Shown: one piece after another, positions 1 to 13,075 of the stretch
Numbering within the stretch: the first letter of the stretch is position 1
Layout: every line of letters begins with the position of its first letter
From: Magicicada septendecula
Taxonomy: Eukaryota > Arthropoda > Insecta > Hemiptera > Cicadidae
Length of the DNA: 64,000 nucleotides
Direction of reading: 5' to 3'
NCBI GenBank assembly: GCA_034769895.1
Contig: CM068373.1
Coordinates: forward strand, 280,705,158 to 280,769,157
The notes under the pieces: generated by a model
The model's input: the letters and a program-made list of their open reading frames with translations, nothing else
Told to the model about the DNA's origin: nothing
Database searches by the model: none
Position numbers and translations under genes: made by a program

Positions 1-1320
1 CTGCTGAATTCTAACCCGACAATCTCGTTGTAGATGTCCAGGTTTCCCACATCGATAACACTTCGGTCTTCCATCCTTTCTTATCTTATTCTTTGGCGCC
101 GACCGTCGAGTCTCTGTTCCTTGTTCTTCTTCCTCATCGTCTGTGCCGTCGCGATCTTTTAGCGCGCGTACTTTATGACTTGTCCAACCAGACGCTGATT
201 TGGCGGCCTCAAATTGCAAAGCATGTACCAGGGCGTCCGCACTGTTCTGGTGTCTTGCCATTCGTAACACTTGCTGTAGTTCGTTATCTCGGACACCGGC
301 AGTAAATGTCTGCATCGCAAAACGCGTTCGAAAATCTTCTGGCGCTTCAGGATAGGCCAGTCTAATTAGTCTGTCGATACTTGCTTCAAACTCTTGAAGA
401 CTCTCCCCGGAATGCTGTCGCCTTGCTCTCAACTGGGTGCAGTACACATCTCCCAAATGTTTATCACCATACCGTAATTCCAGAGCTTTTATCAACTCGG
501 CATAGGTGTTCTGGCTGTCAGGTGGCACTTTCTGTAGTAGTTCTGCCGCGGGTCCTTTTAATGAGAGAACGAGTGAAACAGCCTTGTCTTTCTCTGTCCA
601 ATTATTTGCGCATGCAGCAGCTTCAAATTGGCGGAGGTACGTTGCCCAGTGACTGCTTCCGTCAAAGGTTGGAGCTTTGACATGAACTGTCCCTACTGCA
701 GGCAAAGTGACTTTCTCTATTAACTTATTTTCTGTGTCTTTTTCTGTCTTTATCACTGGTACAGTCTGTTCAGAAATTTGTTTTGGTTGAATCTTCATGC
801 ACTGTTCGACTTCACTTTTAATTTGTTCTCTTATGTTTGCCATTGAGTTTTCTACTGCAGATATTTTATTTGAAACAGATTCTTCTATAACAGATATTTT
901 TGTAGACATCGATTCTTCAACAGTCAAGACAGATTTTTCTACTTCAGCTATTTTTAATGTCATTGATTCTTGTACCTCCGATATTTTAGTAACTTGTTTA
1001 TTAAGCTCACCTCATAGGATACCCAATTCTGCGGTACTGTGTTCTTGCAACTGTTTCTGCATAACTTCAAAGAGAGCTTCCGTTTTATCTGCTTCTTGCT
1101 TACGTATTTCATCCTGCCGTTTTTCTGCTTCTTCTCTTTCTTGTCTTCGTTCTTCTTTTTGTCTTTCTTCTGTTTCTAGCATTAGTGCTTCTGACGTTCC
1201 TCAGCTTCTTCTCTTTCTTGTATTCGTTCTTCTTTTTGTCGTTTTTCTGCTTCTTCTTGTGTCTGCCGCAGCAGTGTTTGTAAAGCTTCCATCATCTGAC
1301 TGGGATCCGTGTTTACTGAT
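1..1320 (-). pseudogene. Gag region of element A
   Basis: On the minus strand this encodes, in order, a long charged coiled coil rich in E, K, R and Q (about 1300-800), a retrotransposon-gag core (about 700-200, with the typical stretch YLRQFEAAACANNWTEKDKA), an acidic EEEEQ patch, and a CCHC zinc knuckle CYRCGKPGHLQRDC near the window edge (about 10-60). This order is that of arthropod gypsy-type Gag polyproteins, which form the particle and bind RNA. The plus-strand open frames here are shadows of the low-complexity coiled coil. The C-terminal end and pol lie outside the window. Confidence 0.8.
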
Positions 1321-1399
1321 TAATTACGAATCACACTCGTCTTGTACAAAGCGTCCACTGTTTCCACTGTTAACTGTTCTATCCCACTTCTGACACCAC

Positions 1400-2040
1400 T
1401 GTTACGACGGTCTACTCGATCGTCGTAGGTACAGTGGAAACAAAATAAGTACAAGACACCAATTAAGTCACTAATCACACCTTTAATTGTTACAGTAAAA
1501 CAGTTCGTAATTAACAACACAGTCTCTACAACAAATCAAATGAAAATTGTACACACGCAATAAAATGTCCACAAATATTAAAACTCAATTGTATTACAAT
1601 TATACCGTCCGAATATAAAACGCAACACTTCACTACTAACTACTTGCACGTACACAGTAATAACCCGAACCGCTCTGTAAATATATCGCACTCATACTCT
1701 CGAACCGCACTATCCAAAATCTCGCATGGAACTGAAAACTAAGGCCGCTACCCGATGTATTTATAGTCACGCTCACACACTAGAAGCTTCCAAACTGCGT
1801 CTTATCTCTCGTGAACTACGTAATTACTACGGCCTTGACACAGTCCGAGCGAAGCCCGGCACAGTCGAGAAGATTCTCGCAAAATGCGTCTAGTAGCACG
1901 TACACCACATGCTTACGTCGAGATCCTTCTGGCATATTCGATAAACGCGTAGATTGTTCTGTGCTGTCGTAGCAATATTCTTCTAACTTTTAGCGCGTCT
2001 GATATATTCATTTTAATTACGGTTGGAAACTTTTGTTAAT
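1400..2040 (-). repeat. 5' LTR of element A
   Basis: The LTR reads leftward. Its inner edge (GTAACA on the minus strand) is fixed by the adjoining primer site at 1382-1399. A TATA-type box (TATAAATA on the minus strand, near 1755-1765) sits in a GC-richer stretch, as expected for an LTR promoter. The outer edge is uncertain; candidates lie between 1910 and 2040. Confidence 0.6.
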
Positions 2041-2059
2041 ATTTTTTGTTACTAGTTAT

Positions 2060-3109
2060 AGTGTAACTTTTTCCTTCTTCATCTGAATTCTCATGAATAC
2101 ATTCTGAATTCTGAAGAAAATACATTTTCTTCTGGTTATTTACATTGATAGCATACTTTTTATATGTATTTTCTCTTTGGTTCTTACTCATTATTTGAAT
2201 GGTCTTATTTTATGTTAGTTAATTTCTTCAATTTGTTTCTTTGTAATTGATATTCAAGTTGTTATTGTGATCATATTATTTAAACATTTTTTTTTCTTTC
2301 CTTTCTCTCAGAAAGTTATTAATCCGCCTTTGCATTAATTAAAATTAATTTATTTATATTATATTTCATGTGGTACTTCTTCTCTTTGCGTTTCATATAT
2401 GTCTTATTATTATTATTTTTTCAAAATCATCTCCATATGTTTGGTATGAGTTGTTCTTCTTTGTTTCTTCAGAACTGAGTAATATCATAATCATCTTTCA
2501 TGATTATCTGTTTCCATAATTGTTTCATAAGTAGTTAGTCATAGGTCGTTCTTATTTTTATTATTGTTTTTGCCTTTTTAGATTTTTATTATTTTATTAT
2601 AATAACAGATTCTTCTCTTTGTTTCCAAATTATTGCCTTCTCTTGTATATCACACTCTTTTTTGTTTTTCTTCTCTACTCCTTCAAATGTTAGATATTCA
2701 CATTTATTCTGGATTATTTTTAGTTCTTTTACTCAATTAATCATTATTTTCTTCTAAATTTATTTGTAAGTGGATCTTATTTATTTTTAGAACTTTGTTA
2801 GTTTTATGCAAAATTCATATTCTTCTTTTTATTTATTTCCATAACTTTTTCATAAATCATTTGTAATAAGTTGATCTTATTATGTTTTTAAATTTTGATG
2901 TTTTTATCAAAATTCAAATTCTTCTCTTTTTAGTTAGTCACAATATTTTCTTTCAATTAGTTGCGTAAGTTGTTCTTACTATATTTTAGAATTTATTTGT
3001 TAATTCTAAATTGTTCCTTTTAATTATACCAAATGTTTTCTTTCAAATTAGTTGTGTAAGTTGTTCTTACTTATATTTTTGAATTTTTAGGTTTATTCTG
3101 TTTATAAAT
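2060..3109. repeat. Degenerate T-rich tandem repeat, unit about 90-100 bp
   Basis: Successive units share a core like AAGTTGTTCTTACTTAT followed by a T-rich stretch, ATTCTTCTCTTT and a Y-rich spacer. Clear cores occur near 2768, 2869, 2966 and 3058, and weaker ones from 2160 on. The array lies just downstream (minus strand) of element B's integrase region, so it is most simply the 3' untranslated or env-position segment of B. No coding frame is supported here. Confidence 0.6.
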
Positions 3110-6100
3110 TCATTCTTCACAATCCTTTTTTATGGAGGCTTGGTTGTACACTCCTTTAACTCTTCCGGAAACTATTTCTTTCAGTTCGTATGTATTATTA
3201 TTATTATTTTTGACAGCGACATATGGTCCAGTATATAGTAACAATAGTTTTTTTGTTATCCCTTCTAGGGTGCTGGGTAGTTCTCGGTTTTTTAACAGAA
3301 CCTTTTCACCCTCTTTATAAGTTATAATTCGTCCTATTGCCTTTTGATATTTGGCTTGCCGTTTCTCTTGGTCTTCGGCCACCTTGTTATAGAACTTCAC
3401 CTGGTCAAACTTATGACCATCGTTCGTTGGGAACTCTATTATTTCTTCAATCTCTCGGGGAGTTGGTTTCTCATACATGGCGGAGTAAGGGGTAATTCCT
3501 ATAGCTAGATGGTGGGCGAAATTTAGGAATTTCTCTGTTGCTGCTAAGTACTCTTGCCACGTTTTCTGTTGGTTGTGACAGTACGTTCGCAAGATTCTAC
3601 CCACTTCTCTCAGTACCCTCTCTGCCGGATTACTACTTGGGTGGTAGACTGACGTCTTATATGTTTTACTCCCAAGTGATAATAATGTGTCCCGCCATCT
3701 TCTCCCTTTAAACTGAGTACCATGGTCGGTAATGATTGAAGATGGTTTACCTATTTCTGGCACATATAACTCTGTTATGACTCGAAGAACTTTTACTGTG
3801 GTTGCCCGATTAACCGGATATAGCTTTACGTATTTTGTAAAATGGTCCATTATTATGATTAGGTATTTGTACCTGTGTCGACCGCCACTACGGGGAAATG
3901 GCCCGCAGATATCTAAAAACACTTTTTCCAGTTTCGCTTTCGATGTTATCGGTATCATTATACCTTCTTTCGTTTCGTTGTTAATTTAACGCACTGGTAA
4001 ATATTACATGACTTTAGGTAATTTCTTACCTTTCGGTTAATGTTTTTTATTTTACAATTCTCATCTAAAGCCTGTATCACTTTCAGCGCTCCCATATGGC
4101 CATACCTGATATGGTAATCGATTATAATCTCCTTCTCGATTTGGTTCGGAATAATCAACTTCCATGTTTCTTCATTCAAGGCTGTTTTGACGAATAGTAT
4201 ACCTTTATTAACATGGTAGTATTTAGAAACGGTATCATCGCCGGCTTCCAATCGATTGATAATGTTTTTTAGTTTAGGGTCAGATTGTTGGTGGATACGG
4301 ATGTTTATCAACACAGCTTCTAAGTCGGATATTGTTTTCATCAGGTTATAAATTTTGACTAAGCTCTCCTTCTCTCCCTCGAAGGTCTGGTCTTCCAAAT
4401 TGATCCGTGACAACACATCGGCTACCACATTCTTTTTCCCCGGAATATACTCCCATTGTAAGTTGTATTCTTGTAGGGCGAGTACCCATCTAGCCAATCG
4501 GCCGTGACTCAATTTGCACCTACGTAGAAATGAGATGGATTTATGATCAGTGCGGACGGTGACTGGATACCCGAGAATATATGTCCGGAATTTGCTACAT
4601 GCGAATACTACGCTAAGCAATTCTTTCTCGGTCACATTATAATTCTTTTCACATTGATTCAGGGTACGACTAGCAAAGCTTATCACCAGATGGTGACCCT
4701 CCTCATCTTCCTGATATAATGTTGTTCCTAAGCTGATGTCGCTAGCATCACAGTTCAAAAAGAAAGGTTTCTTAAAATCCGGGTGACGAAGTATAACACT
4801 CTCTAAAAACTTTTCTTTGATCAGTTGGAAGGTAATATCCTGTTCTTCACCCCAGGTCCATTTGTTTTTTGCAGACAATTGTGGTTGAAACTTGGCTGTC
4901 AGCTCGGAATATTTGTGCTGGAACTTTCTGTAATAGTTACAGAGTCCGAGGAAAGATTGTAACTGTTTCCTGTTCTTTGGTTTAGGGAACTTCTGAATTG
5001 CCTCCACTTTTTCTGCTGACGGGGTAATACCTCTATCGTCTAGGTTGAAACCTAAGAACTGTACTTCTCGCACAATGTACTTGGATTTCTCCAATTTCAG
5101 AGTTATATTATTCTGCACTAACTTTTCGAGTACATGTTCTACTCAGTAACAGTGTTCCTCCCAGGTCTCCGAAGTAATGAGCAAATCGTCTACATAGACT
5201 GGTAAATTGGAGTGCTTCCTGCCCAAGTATTTGGTCCATACAGGCCACAAAGATGGCTACTGAATTTACAAGTCCGAAGGGCAGTCTCTTGAACTGGTAA
5301 TTGCGCCCTTCGAAAATGAACGCCACATACTGACGACTTTGTGGATGCAACTCCACTTACCAGTAACCACATACAGTGTCCCATGTACTGATAAACTTGG
5401 TGCCGTGAAATCGTTTTAGGATCTCCTCTATTTCACCGGGTGATGTTCGGTCATTAACAATAGTTTTATTTAGCTCGCGCGCATCCAAACAGAGCCGGAC
5501 TTGTCCGTTTTTCTTGGGAACAGCAATGATTGGACTAGTGTACGGAGATTGACTAATCTCAATTATGTCACTGCTGATCATCTTATTAATTTCCGTTCTC
5601 ACGGCCTCTTTTAGTGAATGCGCGATTGGGTATGACCTCCGGTTAAATTCCACGTTTTCCTTAAACTCAAGTTTACACTGGTAGTTCTTGACTTTACCCG
5701 GTTCATCTGAAAATACTAACTTGTATTTTTCGTATACTCTTATTAAACGATTTGCTTGGTGTATAGGTATTTTCTCGTTGTTGGTTCCGCACTGGAAGTC
5801 TCGTATTTCTTGTATCTTCACTGACCATAAATCCTCTACTCCATTATTATATATTATTGGTTTATGAAGGGAGCTGTTCTCTACAAAATTTATCTTACGA
5901 AGTTGTTGATGTGTTATATTGGGAGGTATATTCGCGCCTCCTACCAAATCTGCTGTCCATGTTATTCCGTCTGGAAATAGTATACCTTTTCTTGGTTAAG
6001 GTCGATAATGGCGGAGTACCTTCTTAAAATATTGCAACCTACCAATATATTGAATGGCAATCCGGTGGCGATCAAAAATACCATATCCAAAGCTATACCA

Positions 6101-6492
6101 CGGCTAACGATATTTACGGAAACTTGTTTTCGAATAGTTTTGTTCTGGCGGCCAGTTGCACCTATCAAGACAATATTGTTTACTGGTAACATAGGCAAAG
6201 TTTTACCACACTCTTTCTGGATTCTTTCCAGTTCGTTTATATTTATTATAGAGATATTCGCACCGGTATCAATCATGATTTTAGCGGGGATTCCTTCGAC
6301 TTCCGCTTTTATATACAATATCTCATTGTTTTGACTATCGAGGCTCCTTTCGTTTTCCTCCAATAGTTCCGTTCTTATGTTCTTTAAGTAGTTGTTACAT
6401 ATGATGGTGATGCTTTTTAATTCAGTTGCCTCTTGCAACTCATTTTTATACCCAGGAGATAGGAGCAGTAACTGGTCGTGATGGTTTATCAC
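3110..6492 (-). pseudogene. pol region of element B: protease, RT, RNase H, integrase
   Basis: From right to left, the minus strand shows: an aspartic protease with DTGA in KIMIDTGANISI (about 6220-6290); a reverse transcriptase with SPIIAVPKKNGQVRLCLDAR, the LPFGLVNS motif and a YVDD box (about 5190-5560); an RNase H with NCDASDISLG, TEKELLSVVFA and RTDHKSISF (about 4530-4760); and an integrase with an HHCC-type zinc region, the D,D,E core (FLDICGP; IITDHGTQF; NPAERVLRE) and a C-terminal domain (about 3110-4150). These enzymes copy element RNA into DNA and insert it. The region is broken in several places. The T-rich plus-strand frames opposite it are shadows. Confidence 0.9.
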
Positions 6493-6505
6493 TGCCTCCT
6501 CCCGT

Positions 6506-8635
6506 TTAAATTATTGTTGTCATCGTTGGCACTCGGATTGACCGAGGCGTCGTTTTGGAAACCTTGTGTCGGTTCCTGCCGCTCTGTATCCGGTTCGGTT
6601 TTCTACTTTGCTGTCGGCCAGGATCCTCCAGGCTAGTACTCCTTCTTCTTTGTTCGTATCTCGGACCGTCCCGTTCTTCGCTTCTTCGTCGGCGATCTCC
6701 ATTGTGGAAACTATTCCTCCGTTGACGGTTGTATCTTCTCGGCCCTCGATCTTCGGCTCTTATAAAATTAACTCTTGGACGGGAAACTCTATTATTATTA
6801 TTATAGTTATTATTGTAATTTCTATTATTCTGGTAATACCGTTCATTATTACCGGGGTAGGGGTTTCTCTGACTATATGGGTTGTTAGGGGGTTGATAAA
6901 AATTATTACGGTTATTAGGGTATTGGTTATTATTTCTATTACCGTTTTGGTTGCTGTTAAAGTTATTGTTATTGTTTGGCGGGTTATTGTTGCCGTTGTA
7001 ATTATTTTGCTGGTTGCGGTTTCCTGGATAGTTATTACTGTTACTGGGATACTGGTTAGTTCTCACCTCTGGTCTATCATTCCTCCTCCTACTTTGACGA
7101 TAGTATTCTTCGTTTTCGTAGCTTTCCAACAACTCGGTCATGGCCTGCACTGTTTTAATCTGGCTACCTCTCCTCGCTCTGATAATATCCTCATCATAGT
7201 GATAAGATAGCTTGTTCACTAGACATTCTTCGGGTATTGCCGGCTCTAGGTGTTTTGCCAGGCACACCTTCCCTAGGAAATAGGCAGTCATGGTGCTTCC
7301 TATTTGGGCCCTGTACCGTCCATGGCAAATATTATCTCTTATCAGGTTCTGAGTTGTTTCTGACCAGTATTTAGCCTTAAACAGTTTCCTGAACTGTTGG
7401 TAGTCCTCAATCTCGCTACGGTTCGCCAGCCACCAGTTATCTGTCATCTCCCTGAATGACTCGTCCAGTATCTCCCGGTTATTATTCCATCGACTTCCTC
7501 TATGCTTGGCGAAGTATTCTTCTATCTGGGCCAGGAACTCCATGGGTTTCCTCTTGTATTGCCGGAAGTTCAGCCATTCCCGGTTTTCATTGATGGGTAT
7601 CCCGGTAAAATTAGTGGGTCGGCTTCTCAGGACTTCTATTTCTTCTTGGCTCTGCCGTACCTGACCAGTGATATTGGTCATAGCCTCTTCCATCCCGTCA
7701 CACCGTTCCGCGACTTGACTCCGTACTCTCCCGAGTTCTTCCTGAGTTTCCTTCCGTTGTTCTTCCACTTTCCTGTGACTATGCTCTTCAATATTAGTAA
7801 ACTTAATGTTTACCACTTCCTTGAACTCCTGTACTTCCCTTTCGGTTTGTTTACATTTTCCGTCAATTTCCCTGATTTGTTGGTTTATTGAAATGGTCTC
7901 TTCCTCCAATTGTTTATTTAGAGATTTCTTATTATTGTTTATTTCCTTGTTCATTTCTTCTCTTAACAACTCCATCCTTTCGTCTAACTTGTCCAGATTC
8001 TCCTGGTTGACCTCTGTTAATTCTTCTCTTAGTAGTTGGTTATCCTCCCTCAGTTCTTCCAACTTCTCCCCCATCTTCTCTTCCATTTTCTTGTTATTCT
8101 CCTCCAATTTTTCTTCCATCTTCTTGCTGGTTTCTTCCATCTTCAGATTAGTTTCATCAATTTTCTGACTCAAGGATCGGTTGTCCTCTTTCAATTCTTC
8201 TAATTTTTCTCCCATCCTCTCTTCCATCTTCTTACTGTTTTCTTCAATTTTATTACCCAGTTCTTTCTTTAAAGACTGGTTGTCACTTCCCATTTTCTTA
8301 CTAGTTTCTCCTATGTCCTTCCTCAACTCTTCTTTTATGGATTTGTTGCTTTCCTCTATTCTCAGACTCATTTGTAGGAACATTTCCATCATTTTATCCA
8401 TTTTACTATCTTCCATTGTTTTGGACTTCTCTATCTCCTTCTCTGGGGCATTGACGTCTCCTGTTTGGGTGGGTACTTCGGTTCGTTCCTCTGGTTGTGC
8501 GGGTTGTTTAGATAATACTGGTGGTAATAACCTTTCTACATCTTCCACTGGCGTCGCCTCTTTGTCTTCCATACTGATTTCAATCTCCTTTTCAGCCTCC
8601 GCCGCCCGTTTCTTTGACGTTGCTCGTCGTTGCAT
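6506..8635 (-). pseudogene. Gag region of element B (coiled-coil and asparagine-rich)
   Basis: This is one 709-residue frame that looks whole. Residues 1-70 are charged. Residues 80-330 form a very long coiled coil with recurring units like EENSKKMEERMGEKLEELKEDN. Residues 345-490 match a retrotransposon-gag core (EFLAQIEEYFAKHRGSRWNN). Residues 525-620 are an Asn/Tyr/Pro/Arg-rich tract such as NNNPPNNNNN, and the tail is Arg/Ser-rich. No CCHC knuckle is visible; the Arg/Asn-rich tail may bind RNA instead (inference). It precedes pol on the same strand, leaving only a short gap, as expected for gag. Confidence 0.85.
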
Positions 8636-8721
8636 TTTCCCTTTTCTCTAACCTTATAGCTGCTGCCAAGCTCCAATTAGGGATTGGACAAATTGTAGTG
8701 GCCTGTCAATCGCTAATTAAA

Positions 8722-8740
8722 GCCCCTCAGTTGTGCGCCA
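8722..8740 (-). promoter_or_regulatory. Primer-binding-site-like sequence of element B
   Basis: On the minus strand TGGCGCACAACTGAGGGGC begins 3 bases after the LTR end (TTACA at 8744). It has the TGG start required to pair with a tRNA CCA end. I cannot assign the tRNA. Confidence 0.65.
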
Positions 8741-8743
8741 ATT

Positions 8744-9944
8744 TGTAACGATACTGTTACAACTTATGAAATTTTTGTTTATATTTAAAATGATGTTTGT
8801 GTAAAAAAAATTTTTGTTTATAATTTTTTTTTATATAATTAATTAAAATCAATTAATTAATTATGTTCTGTGGTGTTCCGAATCGTTTGTTAATTGTTTT
8901 AATGACTTTTCTGTATTTTAAATTCTCTTGCCACTTGATAGAATTGTCTCCAACAATCGATTTGTGTATTTTTCTTATTTGGAGGTTATCTTACTTCAGG
9001 GTGGTGACATTCTGGTAGTTAACTCTATTAAATTTACTTATTGTGTTAATTATATTTTAAGAATGAAAAAAGGTTCAATTATGAAATATATAAGAAATTT
9101 TATTAACAATTAATTATCTTTCGACTCTTTATCGATATGTCAATCGATTCTCAGAATGTCGTTAAATCGTACAATTATTTATATAAGGATTCTTTTAGCA
9201 GTTATTTTAGGTAAAGTCAGAGAAATAAGGGTTAAGTTTATAAAGTATAACATTACAAATATATCACCTTAAAGATTAAAATACAGATATAATAGTTAAT
9301 ATATAATGGTAAGTGAGCAGTTTTCAAACCATTCAGTTGTCAAGGCAGTGTTGCGTTGTATTGTTGGTAAGCAATGATGGCTGCGTTTCGTGTATAGTTG
9401 GAAGACGGTCTCACCTCGCTGATTCAAAGTTCAAATAAAGATGCTTTCCCTCTGAATTTTCGTCCTTGTGGCTGCAATTCTTCCTTCTTGTGTTGGTGGA
9501 GTGTCTCTGGTTCAGTTTTAGTGTTGTACTTGGAAAAATAGTGTAGTAATAAGTCAAATTCACTTTTGTCTGTTAGGCCGATATTCGCACTTTTGTGTGG
9601 TTAAGTGGTTTTACTGTTTTAATGGTTTAAATGTTATATTCACTGGTGTTCTGTTCTGTGTAGTGTTAGTTGAATGTCTGTAGGTATTTATTTCACTCGG
9701 TCTCCGTTTAAAAAGCTGTTTTTACCGAAACTCTCGTTTTTCACTTTAGGCTTAGAAAACGTTCGCCATTACTGTATTAGCAACTAGGTTAAGGTTTTCA
9801 AGTACACGTATCGAGTGTCCTATTCAACGTCTAATAATCAACTAATTTACTTCCTCCGTCTTCGGCTAAAGTCTTAGCCAAACCAATCTTATTCAATACA
9901 TTGTTCCAAATTTATTTGCATCCTGTGCATGTGAGAAAGTTACA
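8744..9944 (-). repeat. 5' LTR of element B
   Basis: The inner edge is at 8744, where the minus strand reads CGTTACA just before the primer site. The outer edge is placed at 9944, where the minus strand begins TGTAACTTTCTCACATGC. This makes a TG...CA unit of about 1.2 kb. The outer edge is inferred from the shared TGTAAC start and not from a second LTR, since none is in view. Confidence 0.55.
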
Positions 9945-11227
9945 TTATATAACTGATTATATTTTTGTTATTCTTCAAATTTATTAACTAGTAACTACTT
10001 AATCTTCTTCTTCAGTTCATTCTGCGTAATTTGATACCAAATAATATAGTTTTATTAAGTTTTTGATCTACAATGGTATTTTTTACTTCATTTTGTAATG
10101 GTAAGTTTTTTAAAAGCACTTCCTGTCCTTGTCTTTCAAATGAAGCCATATTATAAGTTATATTAATGATTATATTAAATCTCAGATTGTAATAAAAGGT
10201 TTATCTTCCCTTAAGTTCTTGCAATTAGATTAATCGGTTATGTTTTAAAATATTATACAGTAATATATGACTCCCCTCTCTAAATTTTGAGTTTTTCCAT
10301 TTCCATTTTTAACAATAATTCTGTCTATAATTTTACAAAATCTTCCTTACTTATATTTCCAATTACATGACTTTTCTACTGATTTACCTTATGTAAATTC
10401 CTTCAGTTTAATTGTATTTCTATACTTATTTAATCAAATTTGATGCTGTTTAGTTTTTAACATTTGGCCTAGATTTCTAACAGTTTTTACGTACAAAGTT
10501 TTTTAAATAATACATATTGATTTATACCCTCTCTGACTTTCATTGCTATTGTGACATAAATTAACATTTTCTTATTTTAACAAGTTAACAGTCAGTATAT
10601 GGTTCATACTATTAATACATAACATATAAATCAAATTAACATTTGTCTTTTCAAATCAGACATTTTATACTTATTGATTAATAAAAATACATAAGAAATA
10701 TTATAAATAATGAATGTTAGATTCTGACATGTTTAAACTTAATTACTTCTAATACCTTATTCTATATAAAGAAACATAATTATTATAATCTTATACTATA
10801 TTTCTTATACTAGGTTTGATTATCAGTTTTTATCTGTTTTTTTTTTTTGGTTTTTTGGGGTAATGATACCTTGTCACTTCACTTTATTATAGCCTGCTCT
10901 GTTTTATTTTATTCATTATAATGAATGTTATTTAAAAAGAGTGGCAGTTATCTACAAAAACACATGTATTATCGGTCATGATAATACTCTATTTACATTA
11001 TTCATGAACACAAATTAAATCACTTTAAAGTTGTAATATTTCATCATCTACTCAGTTTGTGAACATCAATATTGAAACATAAGGTTTATTTTCTATAACA
11101 CTAAAACTTGCACTGATTCTCTTTATATTCCTTGATTTTAATTCTAAATAGTTATATAGTTCTACTAGAATCAAGAAATCTATTTATAAAGTATAATGAA
11201 GATTTGTTTTTTGGTATTATATTATTA
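9945..11227. other. AT-rich non-coding stretch
   Basis: Only short frames and A/T-rich sequence are present, with no motif I recognise. It ends at the A that flanks the Helitron 3' terminus, so it is the Helitron's target sequence. The other side of that target resumes at 28741. Confidence 0.6.
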
Positions 11228-11265
11228 CTAGCTGAAGTACCCTTTCTACGCCCGGGTGGCGAGCA
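11228..11265 (-). other. Helitron 3' terminus
   Basis: The minus strand ends GGGTACTTCAGCTAG with T following. CTAG fits the CTRR rule. A short ACCC/GGGT stem around CGCCCGGGTGG lies about 10 bases inside, where Helitrons carry their terminator hairpin. The stem is weak here. Confidence 0.65.
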
Positions 11266-11828
11266 TTTTTATTAGCACATATTTAATTATTTATTGGCAT
11301 ATATTAAATACATTTAATTACATATACATTTAATTACATATTGGCTATGAAATTTAATTATTGGGCGAAACTTCTTTGTAGACCACATTTTTGGTGTAAA
11401 CTCTGTGGTCTTTCTTTAAGTTGCCTTGTTGGTCAGTTCCTAAGACTTTTACCTTGACTTGCTGAAAGGACTTCGTTCTTGAAAATGCAACATAAAGTTG
11501 TCCATGACTGAATACTGGAGATGGCAAATAAATACCAACTGAATCCAGTGTTTGCCCTTTGCTTTTGTTGATGGTCATAGCAAAAGCAAGTCTAAATGGA
11601 AACTGTTTTCGTCTTAATGTAAAGGGAAGGTCAGGGTCACTGGGTGCAAGAATAACTCTTGGAATAAATACCCTGGTACCTTTAAAAGATCCGGTCAGTA
11701 TTTCACAGTCAATGACTTTTGACATCATTTGCTTGACGACCATTCTGGTGCCATTGCAAAGACCTCTTGTTGAGTCAAGGTTTCGTAGCAACATTACTAC
11801 TGAACCAACTTTCAAGTTAAGTCTATGA

Positions 11829-13075
<1,247 letters not shown>

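Larger units (their letters stand above)
1..2040 (-). mobile_element. Element A: Ty3/gypsy-type LTR retrotransposon, 5' end (LTR plus gag)
   Basis: Read on the minus strand, an LTR ending GTAACA at 1400 is followed at once by a primer-binding-site-like TGGTGTCAGAAGTGGGAT (about 1382-1399) and then by a gag region that runs off the left window edge. The far (U3) end of the LTR is not resolved. GC-rich promoter-like sequence runs to about 1960 and the LTR must end before the T-rich repeats that start near 2060. Since B's 3' LTR is not seen to its right, A probably inserted into the 3' part of B. It is a fossil, with about one or two breaks in the visible gag. Confidence 0.75.
2041..9944 (-). 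mobile_element. Element B: Ty3/gypsy LTR retrotransposon, 3' end lost behind element A
   Basis: Minus-strand order: 5' LTR (8744-9944), primer site (8722-8740), gag (6506-8635), pol with protease, reverse transcriptase, RNase H and integrase (3110-6492), then a T-rich repeat tail (2060-3109). The protease-RT-RNaseH-integrase order is diagnostic for Ty3/gypsy (Metaviridae) rather than copia. No 3' LTR is seen before element A, so it should lie to the left of A, outside this window. The element is a fossil with a handful of breaks in pol. With only one LTR its age cannot be estimated. Confidence 0.85.

Noticed and set aside
797-1393. Plus-strand frame of 198 Ser/Leu/Cys-rich residues
   Set aside because: Shadow of the Glu/Lys/Gln coiled coil of element A's gag on the minus strand.
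6566-8651. Several plus-strand frames rich in Ile/Val or Ser/Leu
   Set aside because: Shadows of the asparagine-rich and coiled-coil parts of element B's gag on the minus strand.
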